Source of the DNA: Zunongwangia mangrovi
Lineage (GTDB): Bacteria > Bacteroidota > Bacteroidia > Flavobacteriales > Flavobacteriaceae
Direction: 5' to 3'
DNA: 64,000 nucleotides
Assembly: GCF_900112105.1 (NCBI RefSeq)
Contig: NZ_FOKV01000004.1
Coordinates: 248,001-312,000 of the forward strand
Positions 9,614 through 18,954 of the stretch are shown here, piece by piece (position 1 is the stretch's first letter; each line of letters opens with the position of its first letter). The notes under the pieces are model-generated. The model was not told where the DNA came from. It did no database searches and was given only the letters and a program-made list of their open reading frames with translations. The position numbers were made by a program, and so were the translations under genes.

Positions 9614-11332
9614 TTATTTTTTAAACTTATTAAGGCCATTTTCTAACTTTGCAAGCGTATCATAATTATTCCCTAGTTGAGTCCAATCTATAGATCGGTT
9701 GGGATCAATTCCATTGATATACATTTCAATATTAGTATATCCATCACCATTAAGATCTTTCTTAGCATCAGAATAATCCTTTGGATCTAATCCAACTGCA
9801 ACCTCATAAGCATCTGGCATGCCATCTTTATCTGAATCTAAATACTTTTTACCCTCGTATTCTGGAAAACCTCCAACCTGAGAAATATCAGTTATAATAC
9901 CATTTTTGTATGAATCGGCTGGTAATCTTCGATGCTCAAATTGATAAAAAGAATCTGGATCTAAACCTTTTTCATAAATGGCCTCTCCGGTTCTTACTGT
10001 TTTAATTACCCGTTCGTCTACAGGGTCACGTTTGGGAAGAGTTGCCCCCACATTTTTAAGGACATATCCATAAGCATCTAAAGTGTTCATAATTGTCAAA
10101 TAAGGCATGGGCATTGGCTCATCTACCTTTATTGCAGGAAACAAGGTTTTGGCTTGTTCATAATCTAAAAGTTGACCATCTTTACCTTCCATTTGAACAC
10201 CTCCATTCCAGTTATCTTTAGTTACTTTAGGAAACCCCTCAACTATGTTCCCATTTACATAAGCTCGCCCAAACAAAAGTGTATCTAAATCACTCAATCC
10301 TCCTTCTGGTTTCAGGATACGGTGAGCTACCGGTTGATCTTTCGGGGTTACTGGACCAGGTTGATAATAATTATTTATAATATTGTACTTGGCCTTATAG
10401 TCGCCACCATCAGTAGTTCTATGGCTCCAGTTAAAAACGATATTATTTACGAAATTAAAAATACCGTTCCATCCAATTGAAGGATTTCTTCCTGCATTGC
10501 TGGCCCATAAATTTCTCATAAAAGAACAGTTTTCACCACCTAATGTGCTACCTAAAGAATGATTATAGGTATCTAGATCCTCAGAAAAAATACTATTTTG
10601 TATAGTAACATTTACAGTACCTAATTTTTCCTGATCATAGTCGCCACCTGGGCTATACATGTGCCGGTAAATAGACATATTCTCATCTAAGCCCCAGCTG
10701 GCAGAAACATGATCTATCATTATATTTCCTACAGGATTACCTCCAATAGCATCATCTCTTCTACCAACAAATGTTTCTCCTCTACGAAAACGCATATGTC
10801 TTATGATTACATCGTGAGTATCGATCCAAACGGTTTCTCCAGCTATTACTACTCCATCGCCAGGTGCGGTTTGCCCAGCTATTGTAATATAAGGTGCACG
10901 TACTATCAATGGAGTTTCTAATTTTATGATCCCTGCTACATTAAATACTATTGTACGAGCTCCTCCTTTTTCACACGCCCAACGAAAGGAACCAGGTCCG
11001 CTATCTTTTAGATTTGTTACCGTATAAATTTCGCCTCCTCGACCTCCATACGTAAACATTCCTCCACCTTCAGCTCCCGGGAAAGATGGAATTTTTGCTT
11101 GAGGTATATCGCTAGGCCTAAAAGCCCAGGGAACATAAGGTTTTCCCTCCATAACTTCCTTCTGAACAATTTTAAAAGCTTCCTTCCAAACTTCGTCAGA
11201 GTGATTATATGCTTCAGTTTTAATTTCTTTTTCTTTTGCTCTATCTTCTTCAGTTAGACTTGGGTATTGCGCATTTACAGTACTAATGATTCCAAATAAA
11301 AATAGGGCTTTGAGCAAATTTTTTCTAATCAT
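9614..11332 (-). CDS. PL1-family pectate lyase with C-terminal calcium-binding repeats
   Basis: Secreted pectate lyase of about 572 aa, paralogous to the 5654-7360 product (shared PL1 blocks, the RLPADSYK(N/K)GIIT segment and the same ending GLNKFKK/GLNKYKK). It has a signal peptide, a short N-terminal helical region, PL1 start at IPSFPGAEGGGMFTYGG, the MIDHVSASWGLDENMS and RNPSIG blocks, and C-terminal DSDKDGMPD and DLNGDGYTN calcium loops. The frame opens with TTG at 11335 directly followed by ATG at 11332; I take the ATG. It lies 92 nt after susD, with a hairpin in that gap that may reduce its expression relative to susCD. Confidence 0.92.
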   Translation of the reverse strand: MIRKNLLKALFLFGIISTVNAQYPSLTEEDRAKEKEIKTEAYNHSDEVWKEAFKIVQKEVMEGKPYVPWAFRPSDIPQAKIPSFPGAEGGGMFTYGGRGGEIYTVTNLKDSGPGSFRWACEKGGARTIVFNVAGIIKLETPLIVRAPYITIAGQTAPGDGVVIAGETVWIDTHDVIIRHMRFRRGETFVGRRDDAIGGNPVGNIMIDHVSASWGLDENMSIYRHMYSPGGDYDQEKLGTVNVTIQNSIFSEDLDTYNHSLGSTLGGENCSFMRNLWASNAGRNPSIGWNGIFNFVNNIVFNWSHRTTDGGDYKAKYNIINNYYQPGPVTPKDQPVAHRILKPEGGLSDLDTLLFGRAYVNGNIVEGFPKVTKDNWNGGVQMEGKDGQLLDYEQAKTLFPAIKVDEPMPMPYLTIMNTLDAYGYVLKNVGATLPKRDPVDERVIKTVRTGEAIYEKGLDPDSFYQFEHRRLPADSYKNGIITDISQVGGFPEYEGKKYLDSDKDGMPDAYEVAVGLDPKDYSDAKKDLNGDGYTNIEMYINGIDPNRSIDWTQLGNNYDTLAKLENGLNKFKK

Positions 11333-11370
11333 CAAATAATAATTTTAAATTCAAAATTTTCGGAAATAGA

Positions 11371-11405
11371 AAAGAAACTTATCCCTACTAGAGATAAGTT
11401 TCTTT
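11371..11405 (-). terminator. Attenuator-type hairpin between susD and PL1
   Basis: Perfect 13-bp inverted repeat AAAGAAACTTATC/GATAAGTTTCTTT (11371-11383 and 11393-11405) with a 9-nt loop, 20 nt after the susD stop. On the minus strand the 3' arm is T-rich (TTTCTTTTC) but there is no long T tract. It could be a partial terminator or an RNA 3'-end stabiliser giving more SusCD than downstream lyase. Confidence 0.6.
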
Positions 11406-11424
11406 ATTTAATTAATATTAAAGG

Positions 11425-13392
11425 CTATTCAAGTGGATCAAAGGTTCCGCCCCATCCAATAGTTTGTTCTAAATATGGATTTGTTTCAATCAAATCCTGA
11501 TAAATTCCTAAGAAATAGTACTCATTATACCAGGAAAAAGTCCAGTTATTATCTGTTGGGTCTAAATTATCCCTAACCTGAATTCGGAAATAATTATCTC
11601 TCCACCATTCAACGTATTCTTCCTCTGAGCTAATACCTTCTGGAAACGTTTCTGGCATCCGGTCTACTACTGGTGCAACTCCTTCTTCATTTGGCTCAAA
11701 AGGATCTTCTGTGCCAATGTAATCATCACCATCCTCGCTTTGAGCTATAAAATAAAAACCGGTTCTTCTTGTACCATCTATTGGTTCTATTCCTAACCTG
11801 GTACAAGTTCCAAAATCGTCATTAAATAACATCCAACGTTTTAAGGTATAGTATCTTTTTTGTCTTTCGTAAGCTAATTCAACTTGTCTTTCTTTTACAA
11901 CAGCACCAAATAACTCATCTCTAGAATTAACGTCTGCTAAACCAAAACTACCATCAAGGTTTTCTAAACCAGCACGCTCTCGAATTTCAATTATCCCTTG
12001 CTTGCCTTCATCCAAATTATTTGCACCAATCGCAGCTTCAGCCAGATTCAACACAACTTCTGCAAACCTAATCTCTATATAATCATTGCCTGCCTCCCTG
12101 AAAAAATCAGTATTCGAAGCGTTAGGATCCGTCATTTTTTTCACATAGAAACCACTAGCATTTGCAGCATCATCAGTATCTTCATTTGGAGTTTCAATAT
12201 TTTCTTCACTAAACCAAGTATAATTCCATGACCTATAATCTTGTCTTTCTTCATATGGAAATCTATCTCCTGGAATCACAAAAGTGGCATAAAAACGAGG
12301 ATCTCGATTTTTATAAAAGCTCTGTAGGTCATAATCATAGGTATCTGATTCACCAATAGGCCTTCCATCTCTCATAGGGAAAGCGTCCACAGTCTGTTTA
12401 GTAGGTTTTGCTTGATAAAAAGACTCCTGATCACTCGGGCGACTTATAGTTTCCCAACCACTATTTAACTGTCGATCATTTGTTAGTGTATTAAAGCTCC
12501 ATACCCAAACAGCTTCTGGATTTCCAACTTCCTGACTCCAAATATCGCCCCATTCACCCTGATACAGACCGAATCCATTTTCTTCTAAAATATTACGAGC
12601 TTCTAAGTTGGCATCATAAGCAGCCTGCCATCTTTGTTGATCGTCATCTCTATTAAATTGAGGACTTGCCCACAACAAGGCAGCTCTACCTTTTAAAGCT
12701 GCTGCTGTTCCGCTAGTTACGCGTCCCCAATCTGCAGCATCACTCCATCTTCCCGGTAATAAATCTTTTGCCATATCTAGATCTGCCATAGCCTGAGCCA
12801 ATGTTTCCTGGGCTGATGATCTAGGCGTTTGTCCCGCGGGATCAACAATTGGATTTTGTGCTTCTAACTCGATAGGAACACCGCCATACCAGCTTGCCAA
12901 ATCAAAATACTGATATCCACGCCAAAAATACATCTGACCTTTAAGGTAATTCTTCATTTCTTCCTCTATACCATCATATTGATCAACATTATTAATAAAT
13001 AGATTAATTTGACGAATTCTTGTGTAAGTAGAGTTATTTATATTAGTTTGCATTCTTCGACCAATATAATCCCAGGCATGGCTTTCATTTGGCGAAATAC
13101 TCGCCCATTCCTGATTCCATCTTGTTTGGCCATAATATTCATCACTAGTTTGTAGTAAATCATCATTATGCGAATGATACCACCACTGTGGAACATTGCC
13201 ATCCCCTGGAAGGAATAGTCCATACACATAATCTATATATGCTGTAGCTCTCATCTCATCCTGAAATACCTGCTCATTAACTCCTGTCCAGTCTTGTTTC
13301 TCTTCAAGGAACTCATCGCTACAGGAAACCGAAAGGAATACCAACGCGAGTAAAACTAACTTGTTTGTGTTTTTTATATTTATCGTCATCAT
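11425..13392 (-). CDS. SusD/RagB-family outer-membrane glycan-binding lipoprotein
   Basis: Cell-surface lipoprotein that binds oligosaccharide and caps the SusC transporter. The 655 aa start with a lipoprotein signal (lipobox VSC, Cys about 24) followed by SDEFLEEK, a usual SusD beginning. Typical SusD features follow: KGQMYFWRGYQYFDLASWYGGVPI (split here as GQMYFWRGYQYF and DLASWYGGVP), GTAAALKGRAALLWASPQ, and the EVVLNLAEAAIGAN and ERQVELAYERQKRYYTLKRW region. It lies 18 nt after susC. Being the only SusD in 64 kb, it presumably serves the pectic oligosaccharides made by the neighbouring lyases. Confidence 0.96.
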   Translation of the reverse strand: MMTINIKNTNKLVLLALVFLSVSCSDEFLEEKQDWTGVNEQVFQDEMRATAYIDYVYGLFLPGDGNVPQWWYHSHNDDLLQTSDEYYGQTRWNQEWASISPNESHAWDYIGRRMQTNINNSTYTRIRQINLFINNVDQYDGIEEEMKNYLKGQMYFWRGYQYFDLASWYGGVPIELEAQNPIVDPAGQTPRSSAQETLAQAMADLDMAKDLLPGRWSDAADWGRVTSGTAAALKGRAALLWASPQFNRDDDQQRWQAAYDANLEARNILEENGFGLYQGEWGDIWSQEVGNPEAVWVWSFNTLTNDRQLNSGWETISRPSDQESFYQAKPTKQTVDAFPMRDGRPIGESDTYDYDLQSFYKNRDPRFYATFVIPGDRFPYEERQDYRSWNYTWFSEENIETPNEDTDDAANASGFYVKKMTDPNASNTDFFREAGNDYIEIRFAEVVLNLAEAAIGANNLDEGKQGIIEIRERAGLENLDGSFGLADVNSRDELFGAVVKERQVELAYERQKRYYTLKRWMLFNDDFGTCTRLGIEPIDGTRRTGFYFIAQSEDGDDYIGTEDPFEPNEEGVAPVVDRMPETFPEGISSEEEYVEWWRDNYFRIQVRDNLDPTDNNWTFSWYNEYYFLGIYQDLIETNPYLEQTIGWGGTFDPLE

Positions 13393-13410
13393 TGCTTTCT
13401 TTTTTAATTA

Positions 13411-16400
13411 TTACGGTCTAATATTAAGTCCTAAAGAAAAAGTTCGTAAAACTGGATAACCATACCACGAACCATTAGCGCCTTTGTAGGAATATGGGTT
13501 GTAGAAATTGATAGGATTAAGGGCAGTAAGTCTAACACTTAATGCTGATAAATTTAAACTCTGTGCAGCATCTTTAGACAATGAATAACCAATATTTAGG
13601 TTAGGCATTGTAAATCGAAAACTACTCACTCTCCAAAACTCTGATGCCACTGCATTTATCTGGGAATAATAAGGGTTAGGCATTCTTCCATTTGGATTAG
13701 TTTCTGGATTATAGATGTCGTTCCAAATCTTTGGTACATTTTGAAAGCTCTGATCTATTTGTGAATTAATATCTATATCTCTTGCGTCTATAGCATCAAA
13801 ACCTCCCCAAGACATTCCTAATGTTGCCTGAAGACTAAAATTCTTATATTTTAATCGAATCGTAGATCCCAATCCAAAACTTGAATTTGGTCTTTCTAGT
13901 TCTACACGGTCATTTTCGTTTATTATACCATCTGGATCAGCAAATTCACCATCTCCCAAATGCTCCCCTCTTACATCACGATAATAAAGCATCCCGGGAC
14001 GTAAATTTTCTGCAGGGATTCCAAATACCTGTTGAATATTATATTGATCTACATAAGCATCGATATCGGCCTGGTCTTTAAACATTCCTAAATAGTCATA
14101 TCCCCATGTTCCAACCTCAGACATTTCACCCTGACTTGCATTCCAAGGTAGTACCGAAGTTTCATCGAAGTTACCTACTAATACTTTATTTGTACTCCAA
14201 CCGCTGTTAACATCAATACCGTAACTAAAATCCTGGCCTATATTATCCTGCCAACCAACAGAAAATTCACCTCCCCAAAAATTAACTTCGCCATAGTTTT
14301 CTGCAGCTACTGTTCCCCCGATAGAGAAGGGTACCGCACCAGTTCTTTCAATTAACATATTTCTTCCCTGGTTATAAAAAGCATCAACAGTAACATTCAA
14401 TCTTCTATCAAAGAATTGCATATCAATTCCTAAGTTATTTTTGTAATCGTCACTCCATACTGCGTCCCTATTAGGTGATAATTCCATCTTGAAACCATCA
14501 GATCTAGGTGCATCTCCACCAAAAACAGCTCCTCGAGCTAATTGAAAAGTATATCGTTGTCTCCATGCCCACATTTTAGTGTCATCTTTCCCTAGCTTAC
14601 CATGTGAGAATCTAATCTTAAGAAAATCGAATACGTCTGAATTAAAAAAGTTTTCCTTAGAAATGATCCATCCTCCTGAGATCGAATAAAAATGACCCCA
14701 GTAATTCTCAGGTGCAAATTTTGTTGAAGCATCAGATCTATATAAAAGTTCTAGTAAGTATTTATCATCGTATCTATAATTTAATCTTCCCACATATGAT
14801 AAAGAACCAGATTCATATTTCCATGTATAACCATCTACATTTCCGAAGGCAGAATTAAACTGGCCATTAGAATTTGCAGCAACTTCTTCTCTCAAAACTT
14901 GTTGTTGTGTACCTTCAGTTTCTCCTCGCTCAATAGTGGCCAATCCTCCTATCGCGTGCTTCCCAAAAGTATTATTGTATGTTGCAACAAAGTTATATTG
15001 TTCTGAAAAGTTGTCAGAATTTCGATAGAAAATACGATCGCCATTTTCAACTTCTATAGGGTCTCCAACCACTTGTGCATCTGGCAAATAAATATGGCCA
15101 TTTTCTCCGGTGGTTTCAAAATTGTAAAGTTGATAAACAGATCCTAGTTGGCTATATTTTCCTGCTCCCATGTTTCTACCATAGGTAGCTCTAAAAGCTA
15201 AACCATCAACAAAAGGCACTTCGTACTCCAAATTCATATTGAATGTTAAAGTTTGATCCTGATCTCGTTTATAGTTATCTAAATTTTGAATAGCAAAATA
15301 GTGATATCCATCACCACCTACTCCTCCTCCCGGAATATTTACAGGTAAACCATTTATATAAGGAGGAACGTATCCAGGCGCACGAAGCAGATTATTATAA
15401 TCATCTTCTTCATTTTCTCCACTTACTTTATTAAAAGTGGAAGATCGATTAGAAAAATTTCCAGAAACCTGTAAATTGGCATTTAGGCCTCTTGTTATAT
15501 CCACACTTGTTCCCGCTCGAAACGTCCACTTATCATAATCTACTTCTGCTAAATTTCCAGTTTGTTTGTAATATGAAGCACCTCCAAAATAGGTTGCTCC
15601 TTCTGCTCCTCCATTTACATTTACAGAATGTCTTTGTGTACTGGCGGAAGACCACGCTCTGTCCAGCCAATCATATTCGTTATCCTCGAAATAGGCTATC
15701 TCATCATCAGAGAAAAAATAATTATCACTATTACTATCCTCTCTACTTACGTTAGGGTTACCATAAGGACCATTTAATTCGTTTATAAATCTTGCAAATT
15801 CGGCACCACTAAGCATTTTTGTTCTTTGTTGTTCATCAGTTATACCGTAAGAACCATTGTAACTAAATTGTGGAGGTCCGGCTTGCCCCCTTTTAGTTTT
15901 GATTACAACTGCTCCATTAGCACCTCTAGAACCATATACAGCTGCCGCTGCATCTTTCAAAATACTTATACTTTGTATTTCTGATGGATCTAATTGATTA
16001 AATAAAGTATTGTCATTAAGTCCTTGAGCGTCAATTTGTAAAACGCCATCTATAATATAAAGCGGTTGATTATTTCCACCGTCTTTAGAAAGCGTGATAG
16101 GATTTCTAATAGTTAACGTAGGTTTTCGACCTGGTCGAACAGATCCCCCTGAAATATTTACACCTGGCAATTTCCCTCTTAAAGCAGTAGCAAGATTTCC
16201 CACAGGAAGATCTTCTATTTCTTCCATATCAACCGTTTCAACAGCACCTGTTAAATGTTCCCTCTTTTGCTCTCCATAACCTACAACTACTACGTCGTCA
16301 AGCTGTTCATTATCATTTTCTAAAACAACATCGATATTACTTTCTCCGCCAATATAGCGTTCGACACTCTTCATTCCGATAAAAGAAAAGACTAGAGTAT

Positions 16401-16617
16401 CTCTTCCAAAAGCTCTAATTGTATAGTGTCCTTCCATATCTGTTACCACTCCATTTTGAGTGCCTTTAACGAACACATTTACTCCCGGTAATATTTCCCC
16501 ATTCGAATCGGTTACATCACCAGATATTGTTCTCTGATCTCCTAGATCCTGAGCATATAAAAGACCGCCCAAAAGACAAAGAAAAATAGTAAATACCTTT
16601 GTAATTATTTGTTTCAT
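13411..16617 (-). CDS. SusC/RagA-family TonB-dependent transporter
   Basis: Outer-membrane TonB-dependent importer of oligosaccharides, 1068 aa. In order: signal peptide, carboxypeptidase-regulatory-like beta-sandwich (ISGDVTDSNGEILPGVNVFV, about 30-110), plug domain (VVVVGYGEQKREHLTGAVE, then the LRGKLPGVNISGG and SIQSISILKDAAAAVYGSRG-type blocks), and a long beta-barrel ending TFSLGLNIRP with a terminal hydrophobic strand. No extra FecR-interacting N-terminal domain is visible, so anti-sigma regulation is unlikely. It pairs with the SusD 18 nt downstream. It is the only regulon gene with a long leader: the -7 element is about 145 nt before the ATG. Confidence 0.97.
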   Translation of the reverse strand: MKQIITKVFTIFLCLLGGLLYAQDLGDQRTISGDVTDSNGEILPGVNVFVKGTQNGVVTDMEGHYTIRAFGRDTLVFSFIGMKSVERYIGGESNIDVVLENDNEQLDDVVVVGYGEQKREHLTGAVETVDMEEIEDLPVGNLATALRGKLPGVNISGGSVRPGRKPTLTIRNPITLSKDGGNNQPLYIIDGVLQIDAQGLNDNTLFNQLDPSEIQSISILKDAAAAVYGSRGANGAVVIKTKRGQAGPPQFSYNGSYGITDEQQRTKMLSGAEFARFINELNGPYGNPNVSREDSNSDNYFFSDDEIAYFEDNEYDWLDRAWSSASTQRHSVNVNGGAEGATYFGGASYYKQTGNLAEVDYDKWTFRAGTSVDITRGLNANLQVSGNFSNRSSTFNKVSGENEEDDYNNLLRAPGYVPPYINGLPVNIPGGGVGGDGYHYFAIQNLDNYKRDQDQTLTFNMNLEYEVPFVDGLAFRATYGRNMGAGKYSQLGSVYQLYNFETTGENGHIYLPDAQVVGDPIEVENGDRIFYRNSDNFSEQYNFVATYNNTFGKHAIGGLATIERGETEGTQQQVLREEVAANSNGQFNSAFGNVDGYTWKYESGSLSYVGRLNYRYDDKYLLELLYRSDASTKFAPENYWGHFYSISGGWIISKENFFNSDVFDFLKIRFSHGKLGKDDTKMWAWRQRYTFQLARGAVFGGDAPRSDGFKMELSPNRDAVWSDDYKNNLGIDMQFFDRRLNVTVDAFYNQGRNMLIERTGAVPFSIGGTVAAENYGEVNFWGGEFSVGWQDNIGQDFSYGIDVNSGWSTNKVLVGNFDETSVLPWNASQGEMSEVGTWGYDYLGMFKDQADIDAYVDQYNIQQVFGIPAENLRPGMLYYRDVRGEHLGDGEFADPDGIINENDRVELERPNSSFGLGSTIRLKYKNFSLQATLGMSWGGFDAIDARDIDINSQIDQSFQNVPKIWNDIYNPETNPNGRMPNPYYSQINAVASEFWRVSSFRFTMPNLNIGYSLSKDAAQSLNLSALSVRLTALNPINFYNPYSYKGANGSWYGYPVLRTFSLGLNIRP

Positions 16618-16923
16618 AGGTATTAGTTTTTTGTTATTAATACTTGTTAGAAATTAGTTAGTTAATAAATTCAATCGTTTTCGTATAAATTAGAAATTCT
16701 TCGTTCGTTAACGTTTTTTAAGCTTTTTACGAAAAACTTCAGATTTCTTTAACTCAAAGATATTTATAAGGATTCCGAAACCTATCCTGCACTATACTGC
16801 TTAAATTACTTTAAACAGTATTTTTTTTTAATAATTTATCAATTTAACTGGTAATATAGAATGTTAAATTCATAGTACTACATAATAGAATTTTTAGTAT
16901 TCAGAACAAACTAAAATGTATGA
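16618..16923 (-). promoter_or_regulatory. Intergenic region: susC promoter and leader
   Basis: This 306-nt gap separates the GH127 stop from the susC start. It contains the regulon 17-mer CAGTATAGTGCAGGATA (16799-16783), a 20-nt spacer and a perfect -7 element TATCTTTG (16762-16755), followed by an AT-rich leader of about 135-140 nt. A 28-nt imperfect dyad (16794-16821) overlaps the upstream half-site. No credible ORF or tRNA was found, and there is no clear terminator for the GH127 gene in the right orientation. Confidence 0.82.
16794..16829 (+). terminator. Plus-strand terminator-like dyad upstream of susC
   Basis: On the plus strand, ATACTG-c-TTAAA, loop TTAC, TTTAA-a-CAGTAT is followed by a run of T through 16829. 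It has the form of an intrinsic terminator read left to right, yet no plus-strand gene precedes it. It abuts and partly overlaps the susC regulon site, so it may act as an operator dyad or stop antisense transcription. Confidence 0.45.
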
Positions 16924-18945
16924 TCATTCATAATTCAACCAAACACTCATTTCTTCATGGTTTCGATTACCCCATGCGAAATAAGGTATAAGAGTAATAT
17001 CTTGGGTAGTAAAATTTTCGACTTCCAAAGTTCTATATAGATCATTCCCCCATTGTCTCTCATAGCATTTGGTCGTTGCTTTTATTGCGACAATATTTCG
17101 TCCGTTTATAGATATTTGTTCCTTCAAAAAATTTGAATTTAACTCTAAATTTATTGAATTAACGCTATGGCATAAATTTTCCCCGTTTGATTCTAAGCAA
17201 TAAACCAATGGCCCTCTTTTAATAGCTATTTGCCCCTTTACTGATTCTACTAATGGATTTGCAATCATTTTTTTAACAGGCATGGGTAAATTCAATAAAA
17301 TTTCATCTCCTTTATTCCATTTTCTATTGATCTCCAGGTAAGCCTTGGGAGTAATCACTCCCTCGTAATCTTTACCATTGATTGTTAATGATGCACTATC
17401 ACTCCACCCTGGAATTCGAAGGTTTAGAGTAAAGTTTTCTTCAGGCATCTCGTTCAATGTAATTTGAATTCTCCCGTCCCATGGATAATTTGATACCTGA
17501 TTTATTATTATGCTATCGCCATTGCTATTTTTGGTGTCAAGATGATTGCTTCCGTATAAATTGATATATAAACCGCTATCTGATAAACTATAAGCATAGT
17601 TGTTTACTTCTGCAAGGGTTCTTGTTACATTTGGAGGGCAACAATTAGATAAAGAAATATAACCTTTTCTTTCACTACCCCATCTTTGCTCGAACGGCAA
17701 ATCTTTAGAAACATTTAGGGGATTATTATAACAAAACTCCTCTCCTTCCAAACTTATTCCAGATAAAACACTATTATACAGTGCTAATTCTAAAATATCG
17801 GTATACTTAGCGTCGCCGGTAATTTGAAGCATTCTCCAATTCCATAAGACATTGCCTATATTTGCACATGTTTCATTATGCGCAGTAGCATTAGGTAATT
17901 GGTAGGGTCTCCCGTAAGCCTGATGAATTTTCTGTACTTGTTGAGGATCGTAAACGGTACCATCTGGGGAAACGCCATCATATAAAGCTCCGCAGGCACC
18001 AGTAATATACATTTTCCTATTAGTAACATCGTCCCAGATCAATTCTAAATTTTCTAATAATTTTTTTTCACCTGTTTCGGCATATAGATCCGCCACCCCT
18101 GCATAAAGATAGTTTGCTCTAACCGCATGCCCCATCGCTACAGTTTGCTCTCGAAAAGGTATTCTATCTTGATTATCGTCTGTTCCATCCTTAGTTTTTC
18201 CCCTAATATCAATAAGATTATTAGCCAGTTCAAGATAGCGCGGATCTTTAGTGGTTCTATACATTTCTACCACTCCCATATAATGAGATGGACAAATTGC
18301 GTTTCTAGCTAATTCTGGCGAAGCTTTTTTATAGAAATCGTATAAATAATTAGCTACATCTTTAGCTATATCGAGAAAATTTTCCTTTCCAGTAGCACGG
18401 TAATGAATACAAGCTGCAGTCATTAAGTGTCCCATATTATATTTCTCAAATCCCAACTGTTGTTGAAGATATTCTTCTCCTAAAGTTCCCCATTTCTCTT
18501 CAATAACCACAGGGGTATGAATATAACCATCTTCACGTTGTGCTTTATCTATCATGTCGATCGCTTCATCCATTTGCCTATTCAAATCTTCATTTTTAGT
18601 AATCGCATAGGTTGCTGCCATACCTTCAAAAACCTTATAAAAATCTCCATCATGGAAAGAAGGTCCATCATGCTTTCCTTTCATAATTCCGGCTGCAATT
18701 TCAAAATTTCGATACGCATGTGTAATCTCTTCATTATGATACAATTTCCACATATAAGGCAGGGTATGCTCGGTTTCTACATCGAACTGCTCTTTCCAGA
18801 AACCATCCGTCCATTTTACATCAGCCAGTCCTACACTTTTTAGTTTCGCATAAGGACTGTTTTCATTACCAGTTAATCCCTGTCCCTGGCCATAAGAAAT
18901 GCCTAAAATAACTAAACCTATTGCTGCAACTAATCCCCTCTTCAT
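16924..18945 (-). CDS. GH127-type beta-L-arabinofuranosidase (DUF1680)
   Basis: Exported glycosidase of 673 aa, expected to release beta-L-arabinofuranose; GH127 enzymes act on RG-II side chain B and on plant arabinofuranosyl glycans. A signal peptide (to about residue 20) precedes the DUF1680 (alpha/alpha)6 barrel, with FEGMAATYAIT and AHNETCANIGNVLWNWRM-type blocks. The zinc/nucleophile signature of the family is present: ExC in GEEFCYNNPL and the CC pair in SNCCPPNVTR. C-terminal beta-sandwich with LNLRIPGWSDSASLTING. Last gene of the unit beginning at 25195, 9 nt after the multidomain PL1. GH146 is a related alternative. Confidence 0.88.
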   Translation of the reverse strand: MKRGLVAAIGLVILGISYGQGQGLTGNENSPYAKLKSVGLADVKWTDGFWKEQFDVETEHTLPYMWKLYHNEEITHAYRNFEIAAGIMKGKHDGPSFHDGDFYKVFEGMAATYAITKNEDLNRQMDEAIDMIDKAQREDGYIHTPVVIEEKWGTLGEEYLQQQLGFEKYNMGHLMTAACIHYRATGKENFLDIAKDVANYLYDFYKKASPELARNAICPSHYMGVVEMYRTTKDPRYLELANNLIDIRGKTKDGTDDNQDRIPFREQTVAMGHAVRANYLYAGVADLYAETGEKKLLENLELIWDDVTNRKMYITGACGALYDGVSPDGTVYDPQQVQKIHQAYGRPYQLPNATAHNETCANIGNVLWNWRMLQITGDAKYTDILELALYNSVLSGISLEGEEFCYNNPLNVSKDLPFEQRWGSERKGYISLSNCCPPNVTRTLAEVNNYAYSLSDSGLYINLYGSNHLDTKNSNGDSIIINQVSNYPWDGRIQITLNEMPEENFTLNLRIPGWSDSASLTINGKDYEGVITPKAYLEINRKWNKGDEILLNLPMPVKKMIANPLVESVKGQIAIKRGPLVYCLESNGENLCHSVNSINLELNSNFLKEQISINGRNIVAIKATTKCYERQWGNDLYRTLEVENFTTQDITLIPYFAWGNRNHEEMSVWLNYE

Positions 18946-18954
18946 TTCTCTATA

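Noticed and set aside
5654-11332. Repeated blocks that look like a tandem DNA repeat
   Set aside because: They come from three paralogous PL1 genes; similarity is at protein level and the DNA has diverged, so this is gene duplication and not a repeat element.
16618-16923. Small RNA or short ORF in the susC upstream gap
   Set aside because: No frame with a plausible start and coding pattern was found, and no promoter other than the susC one was evident.
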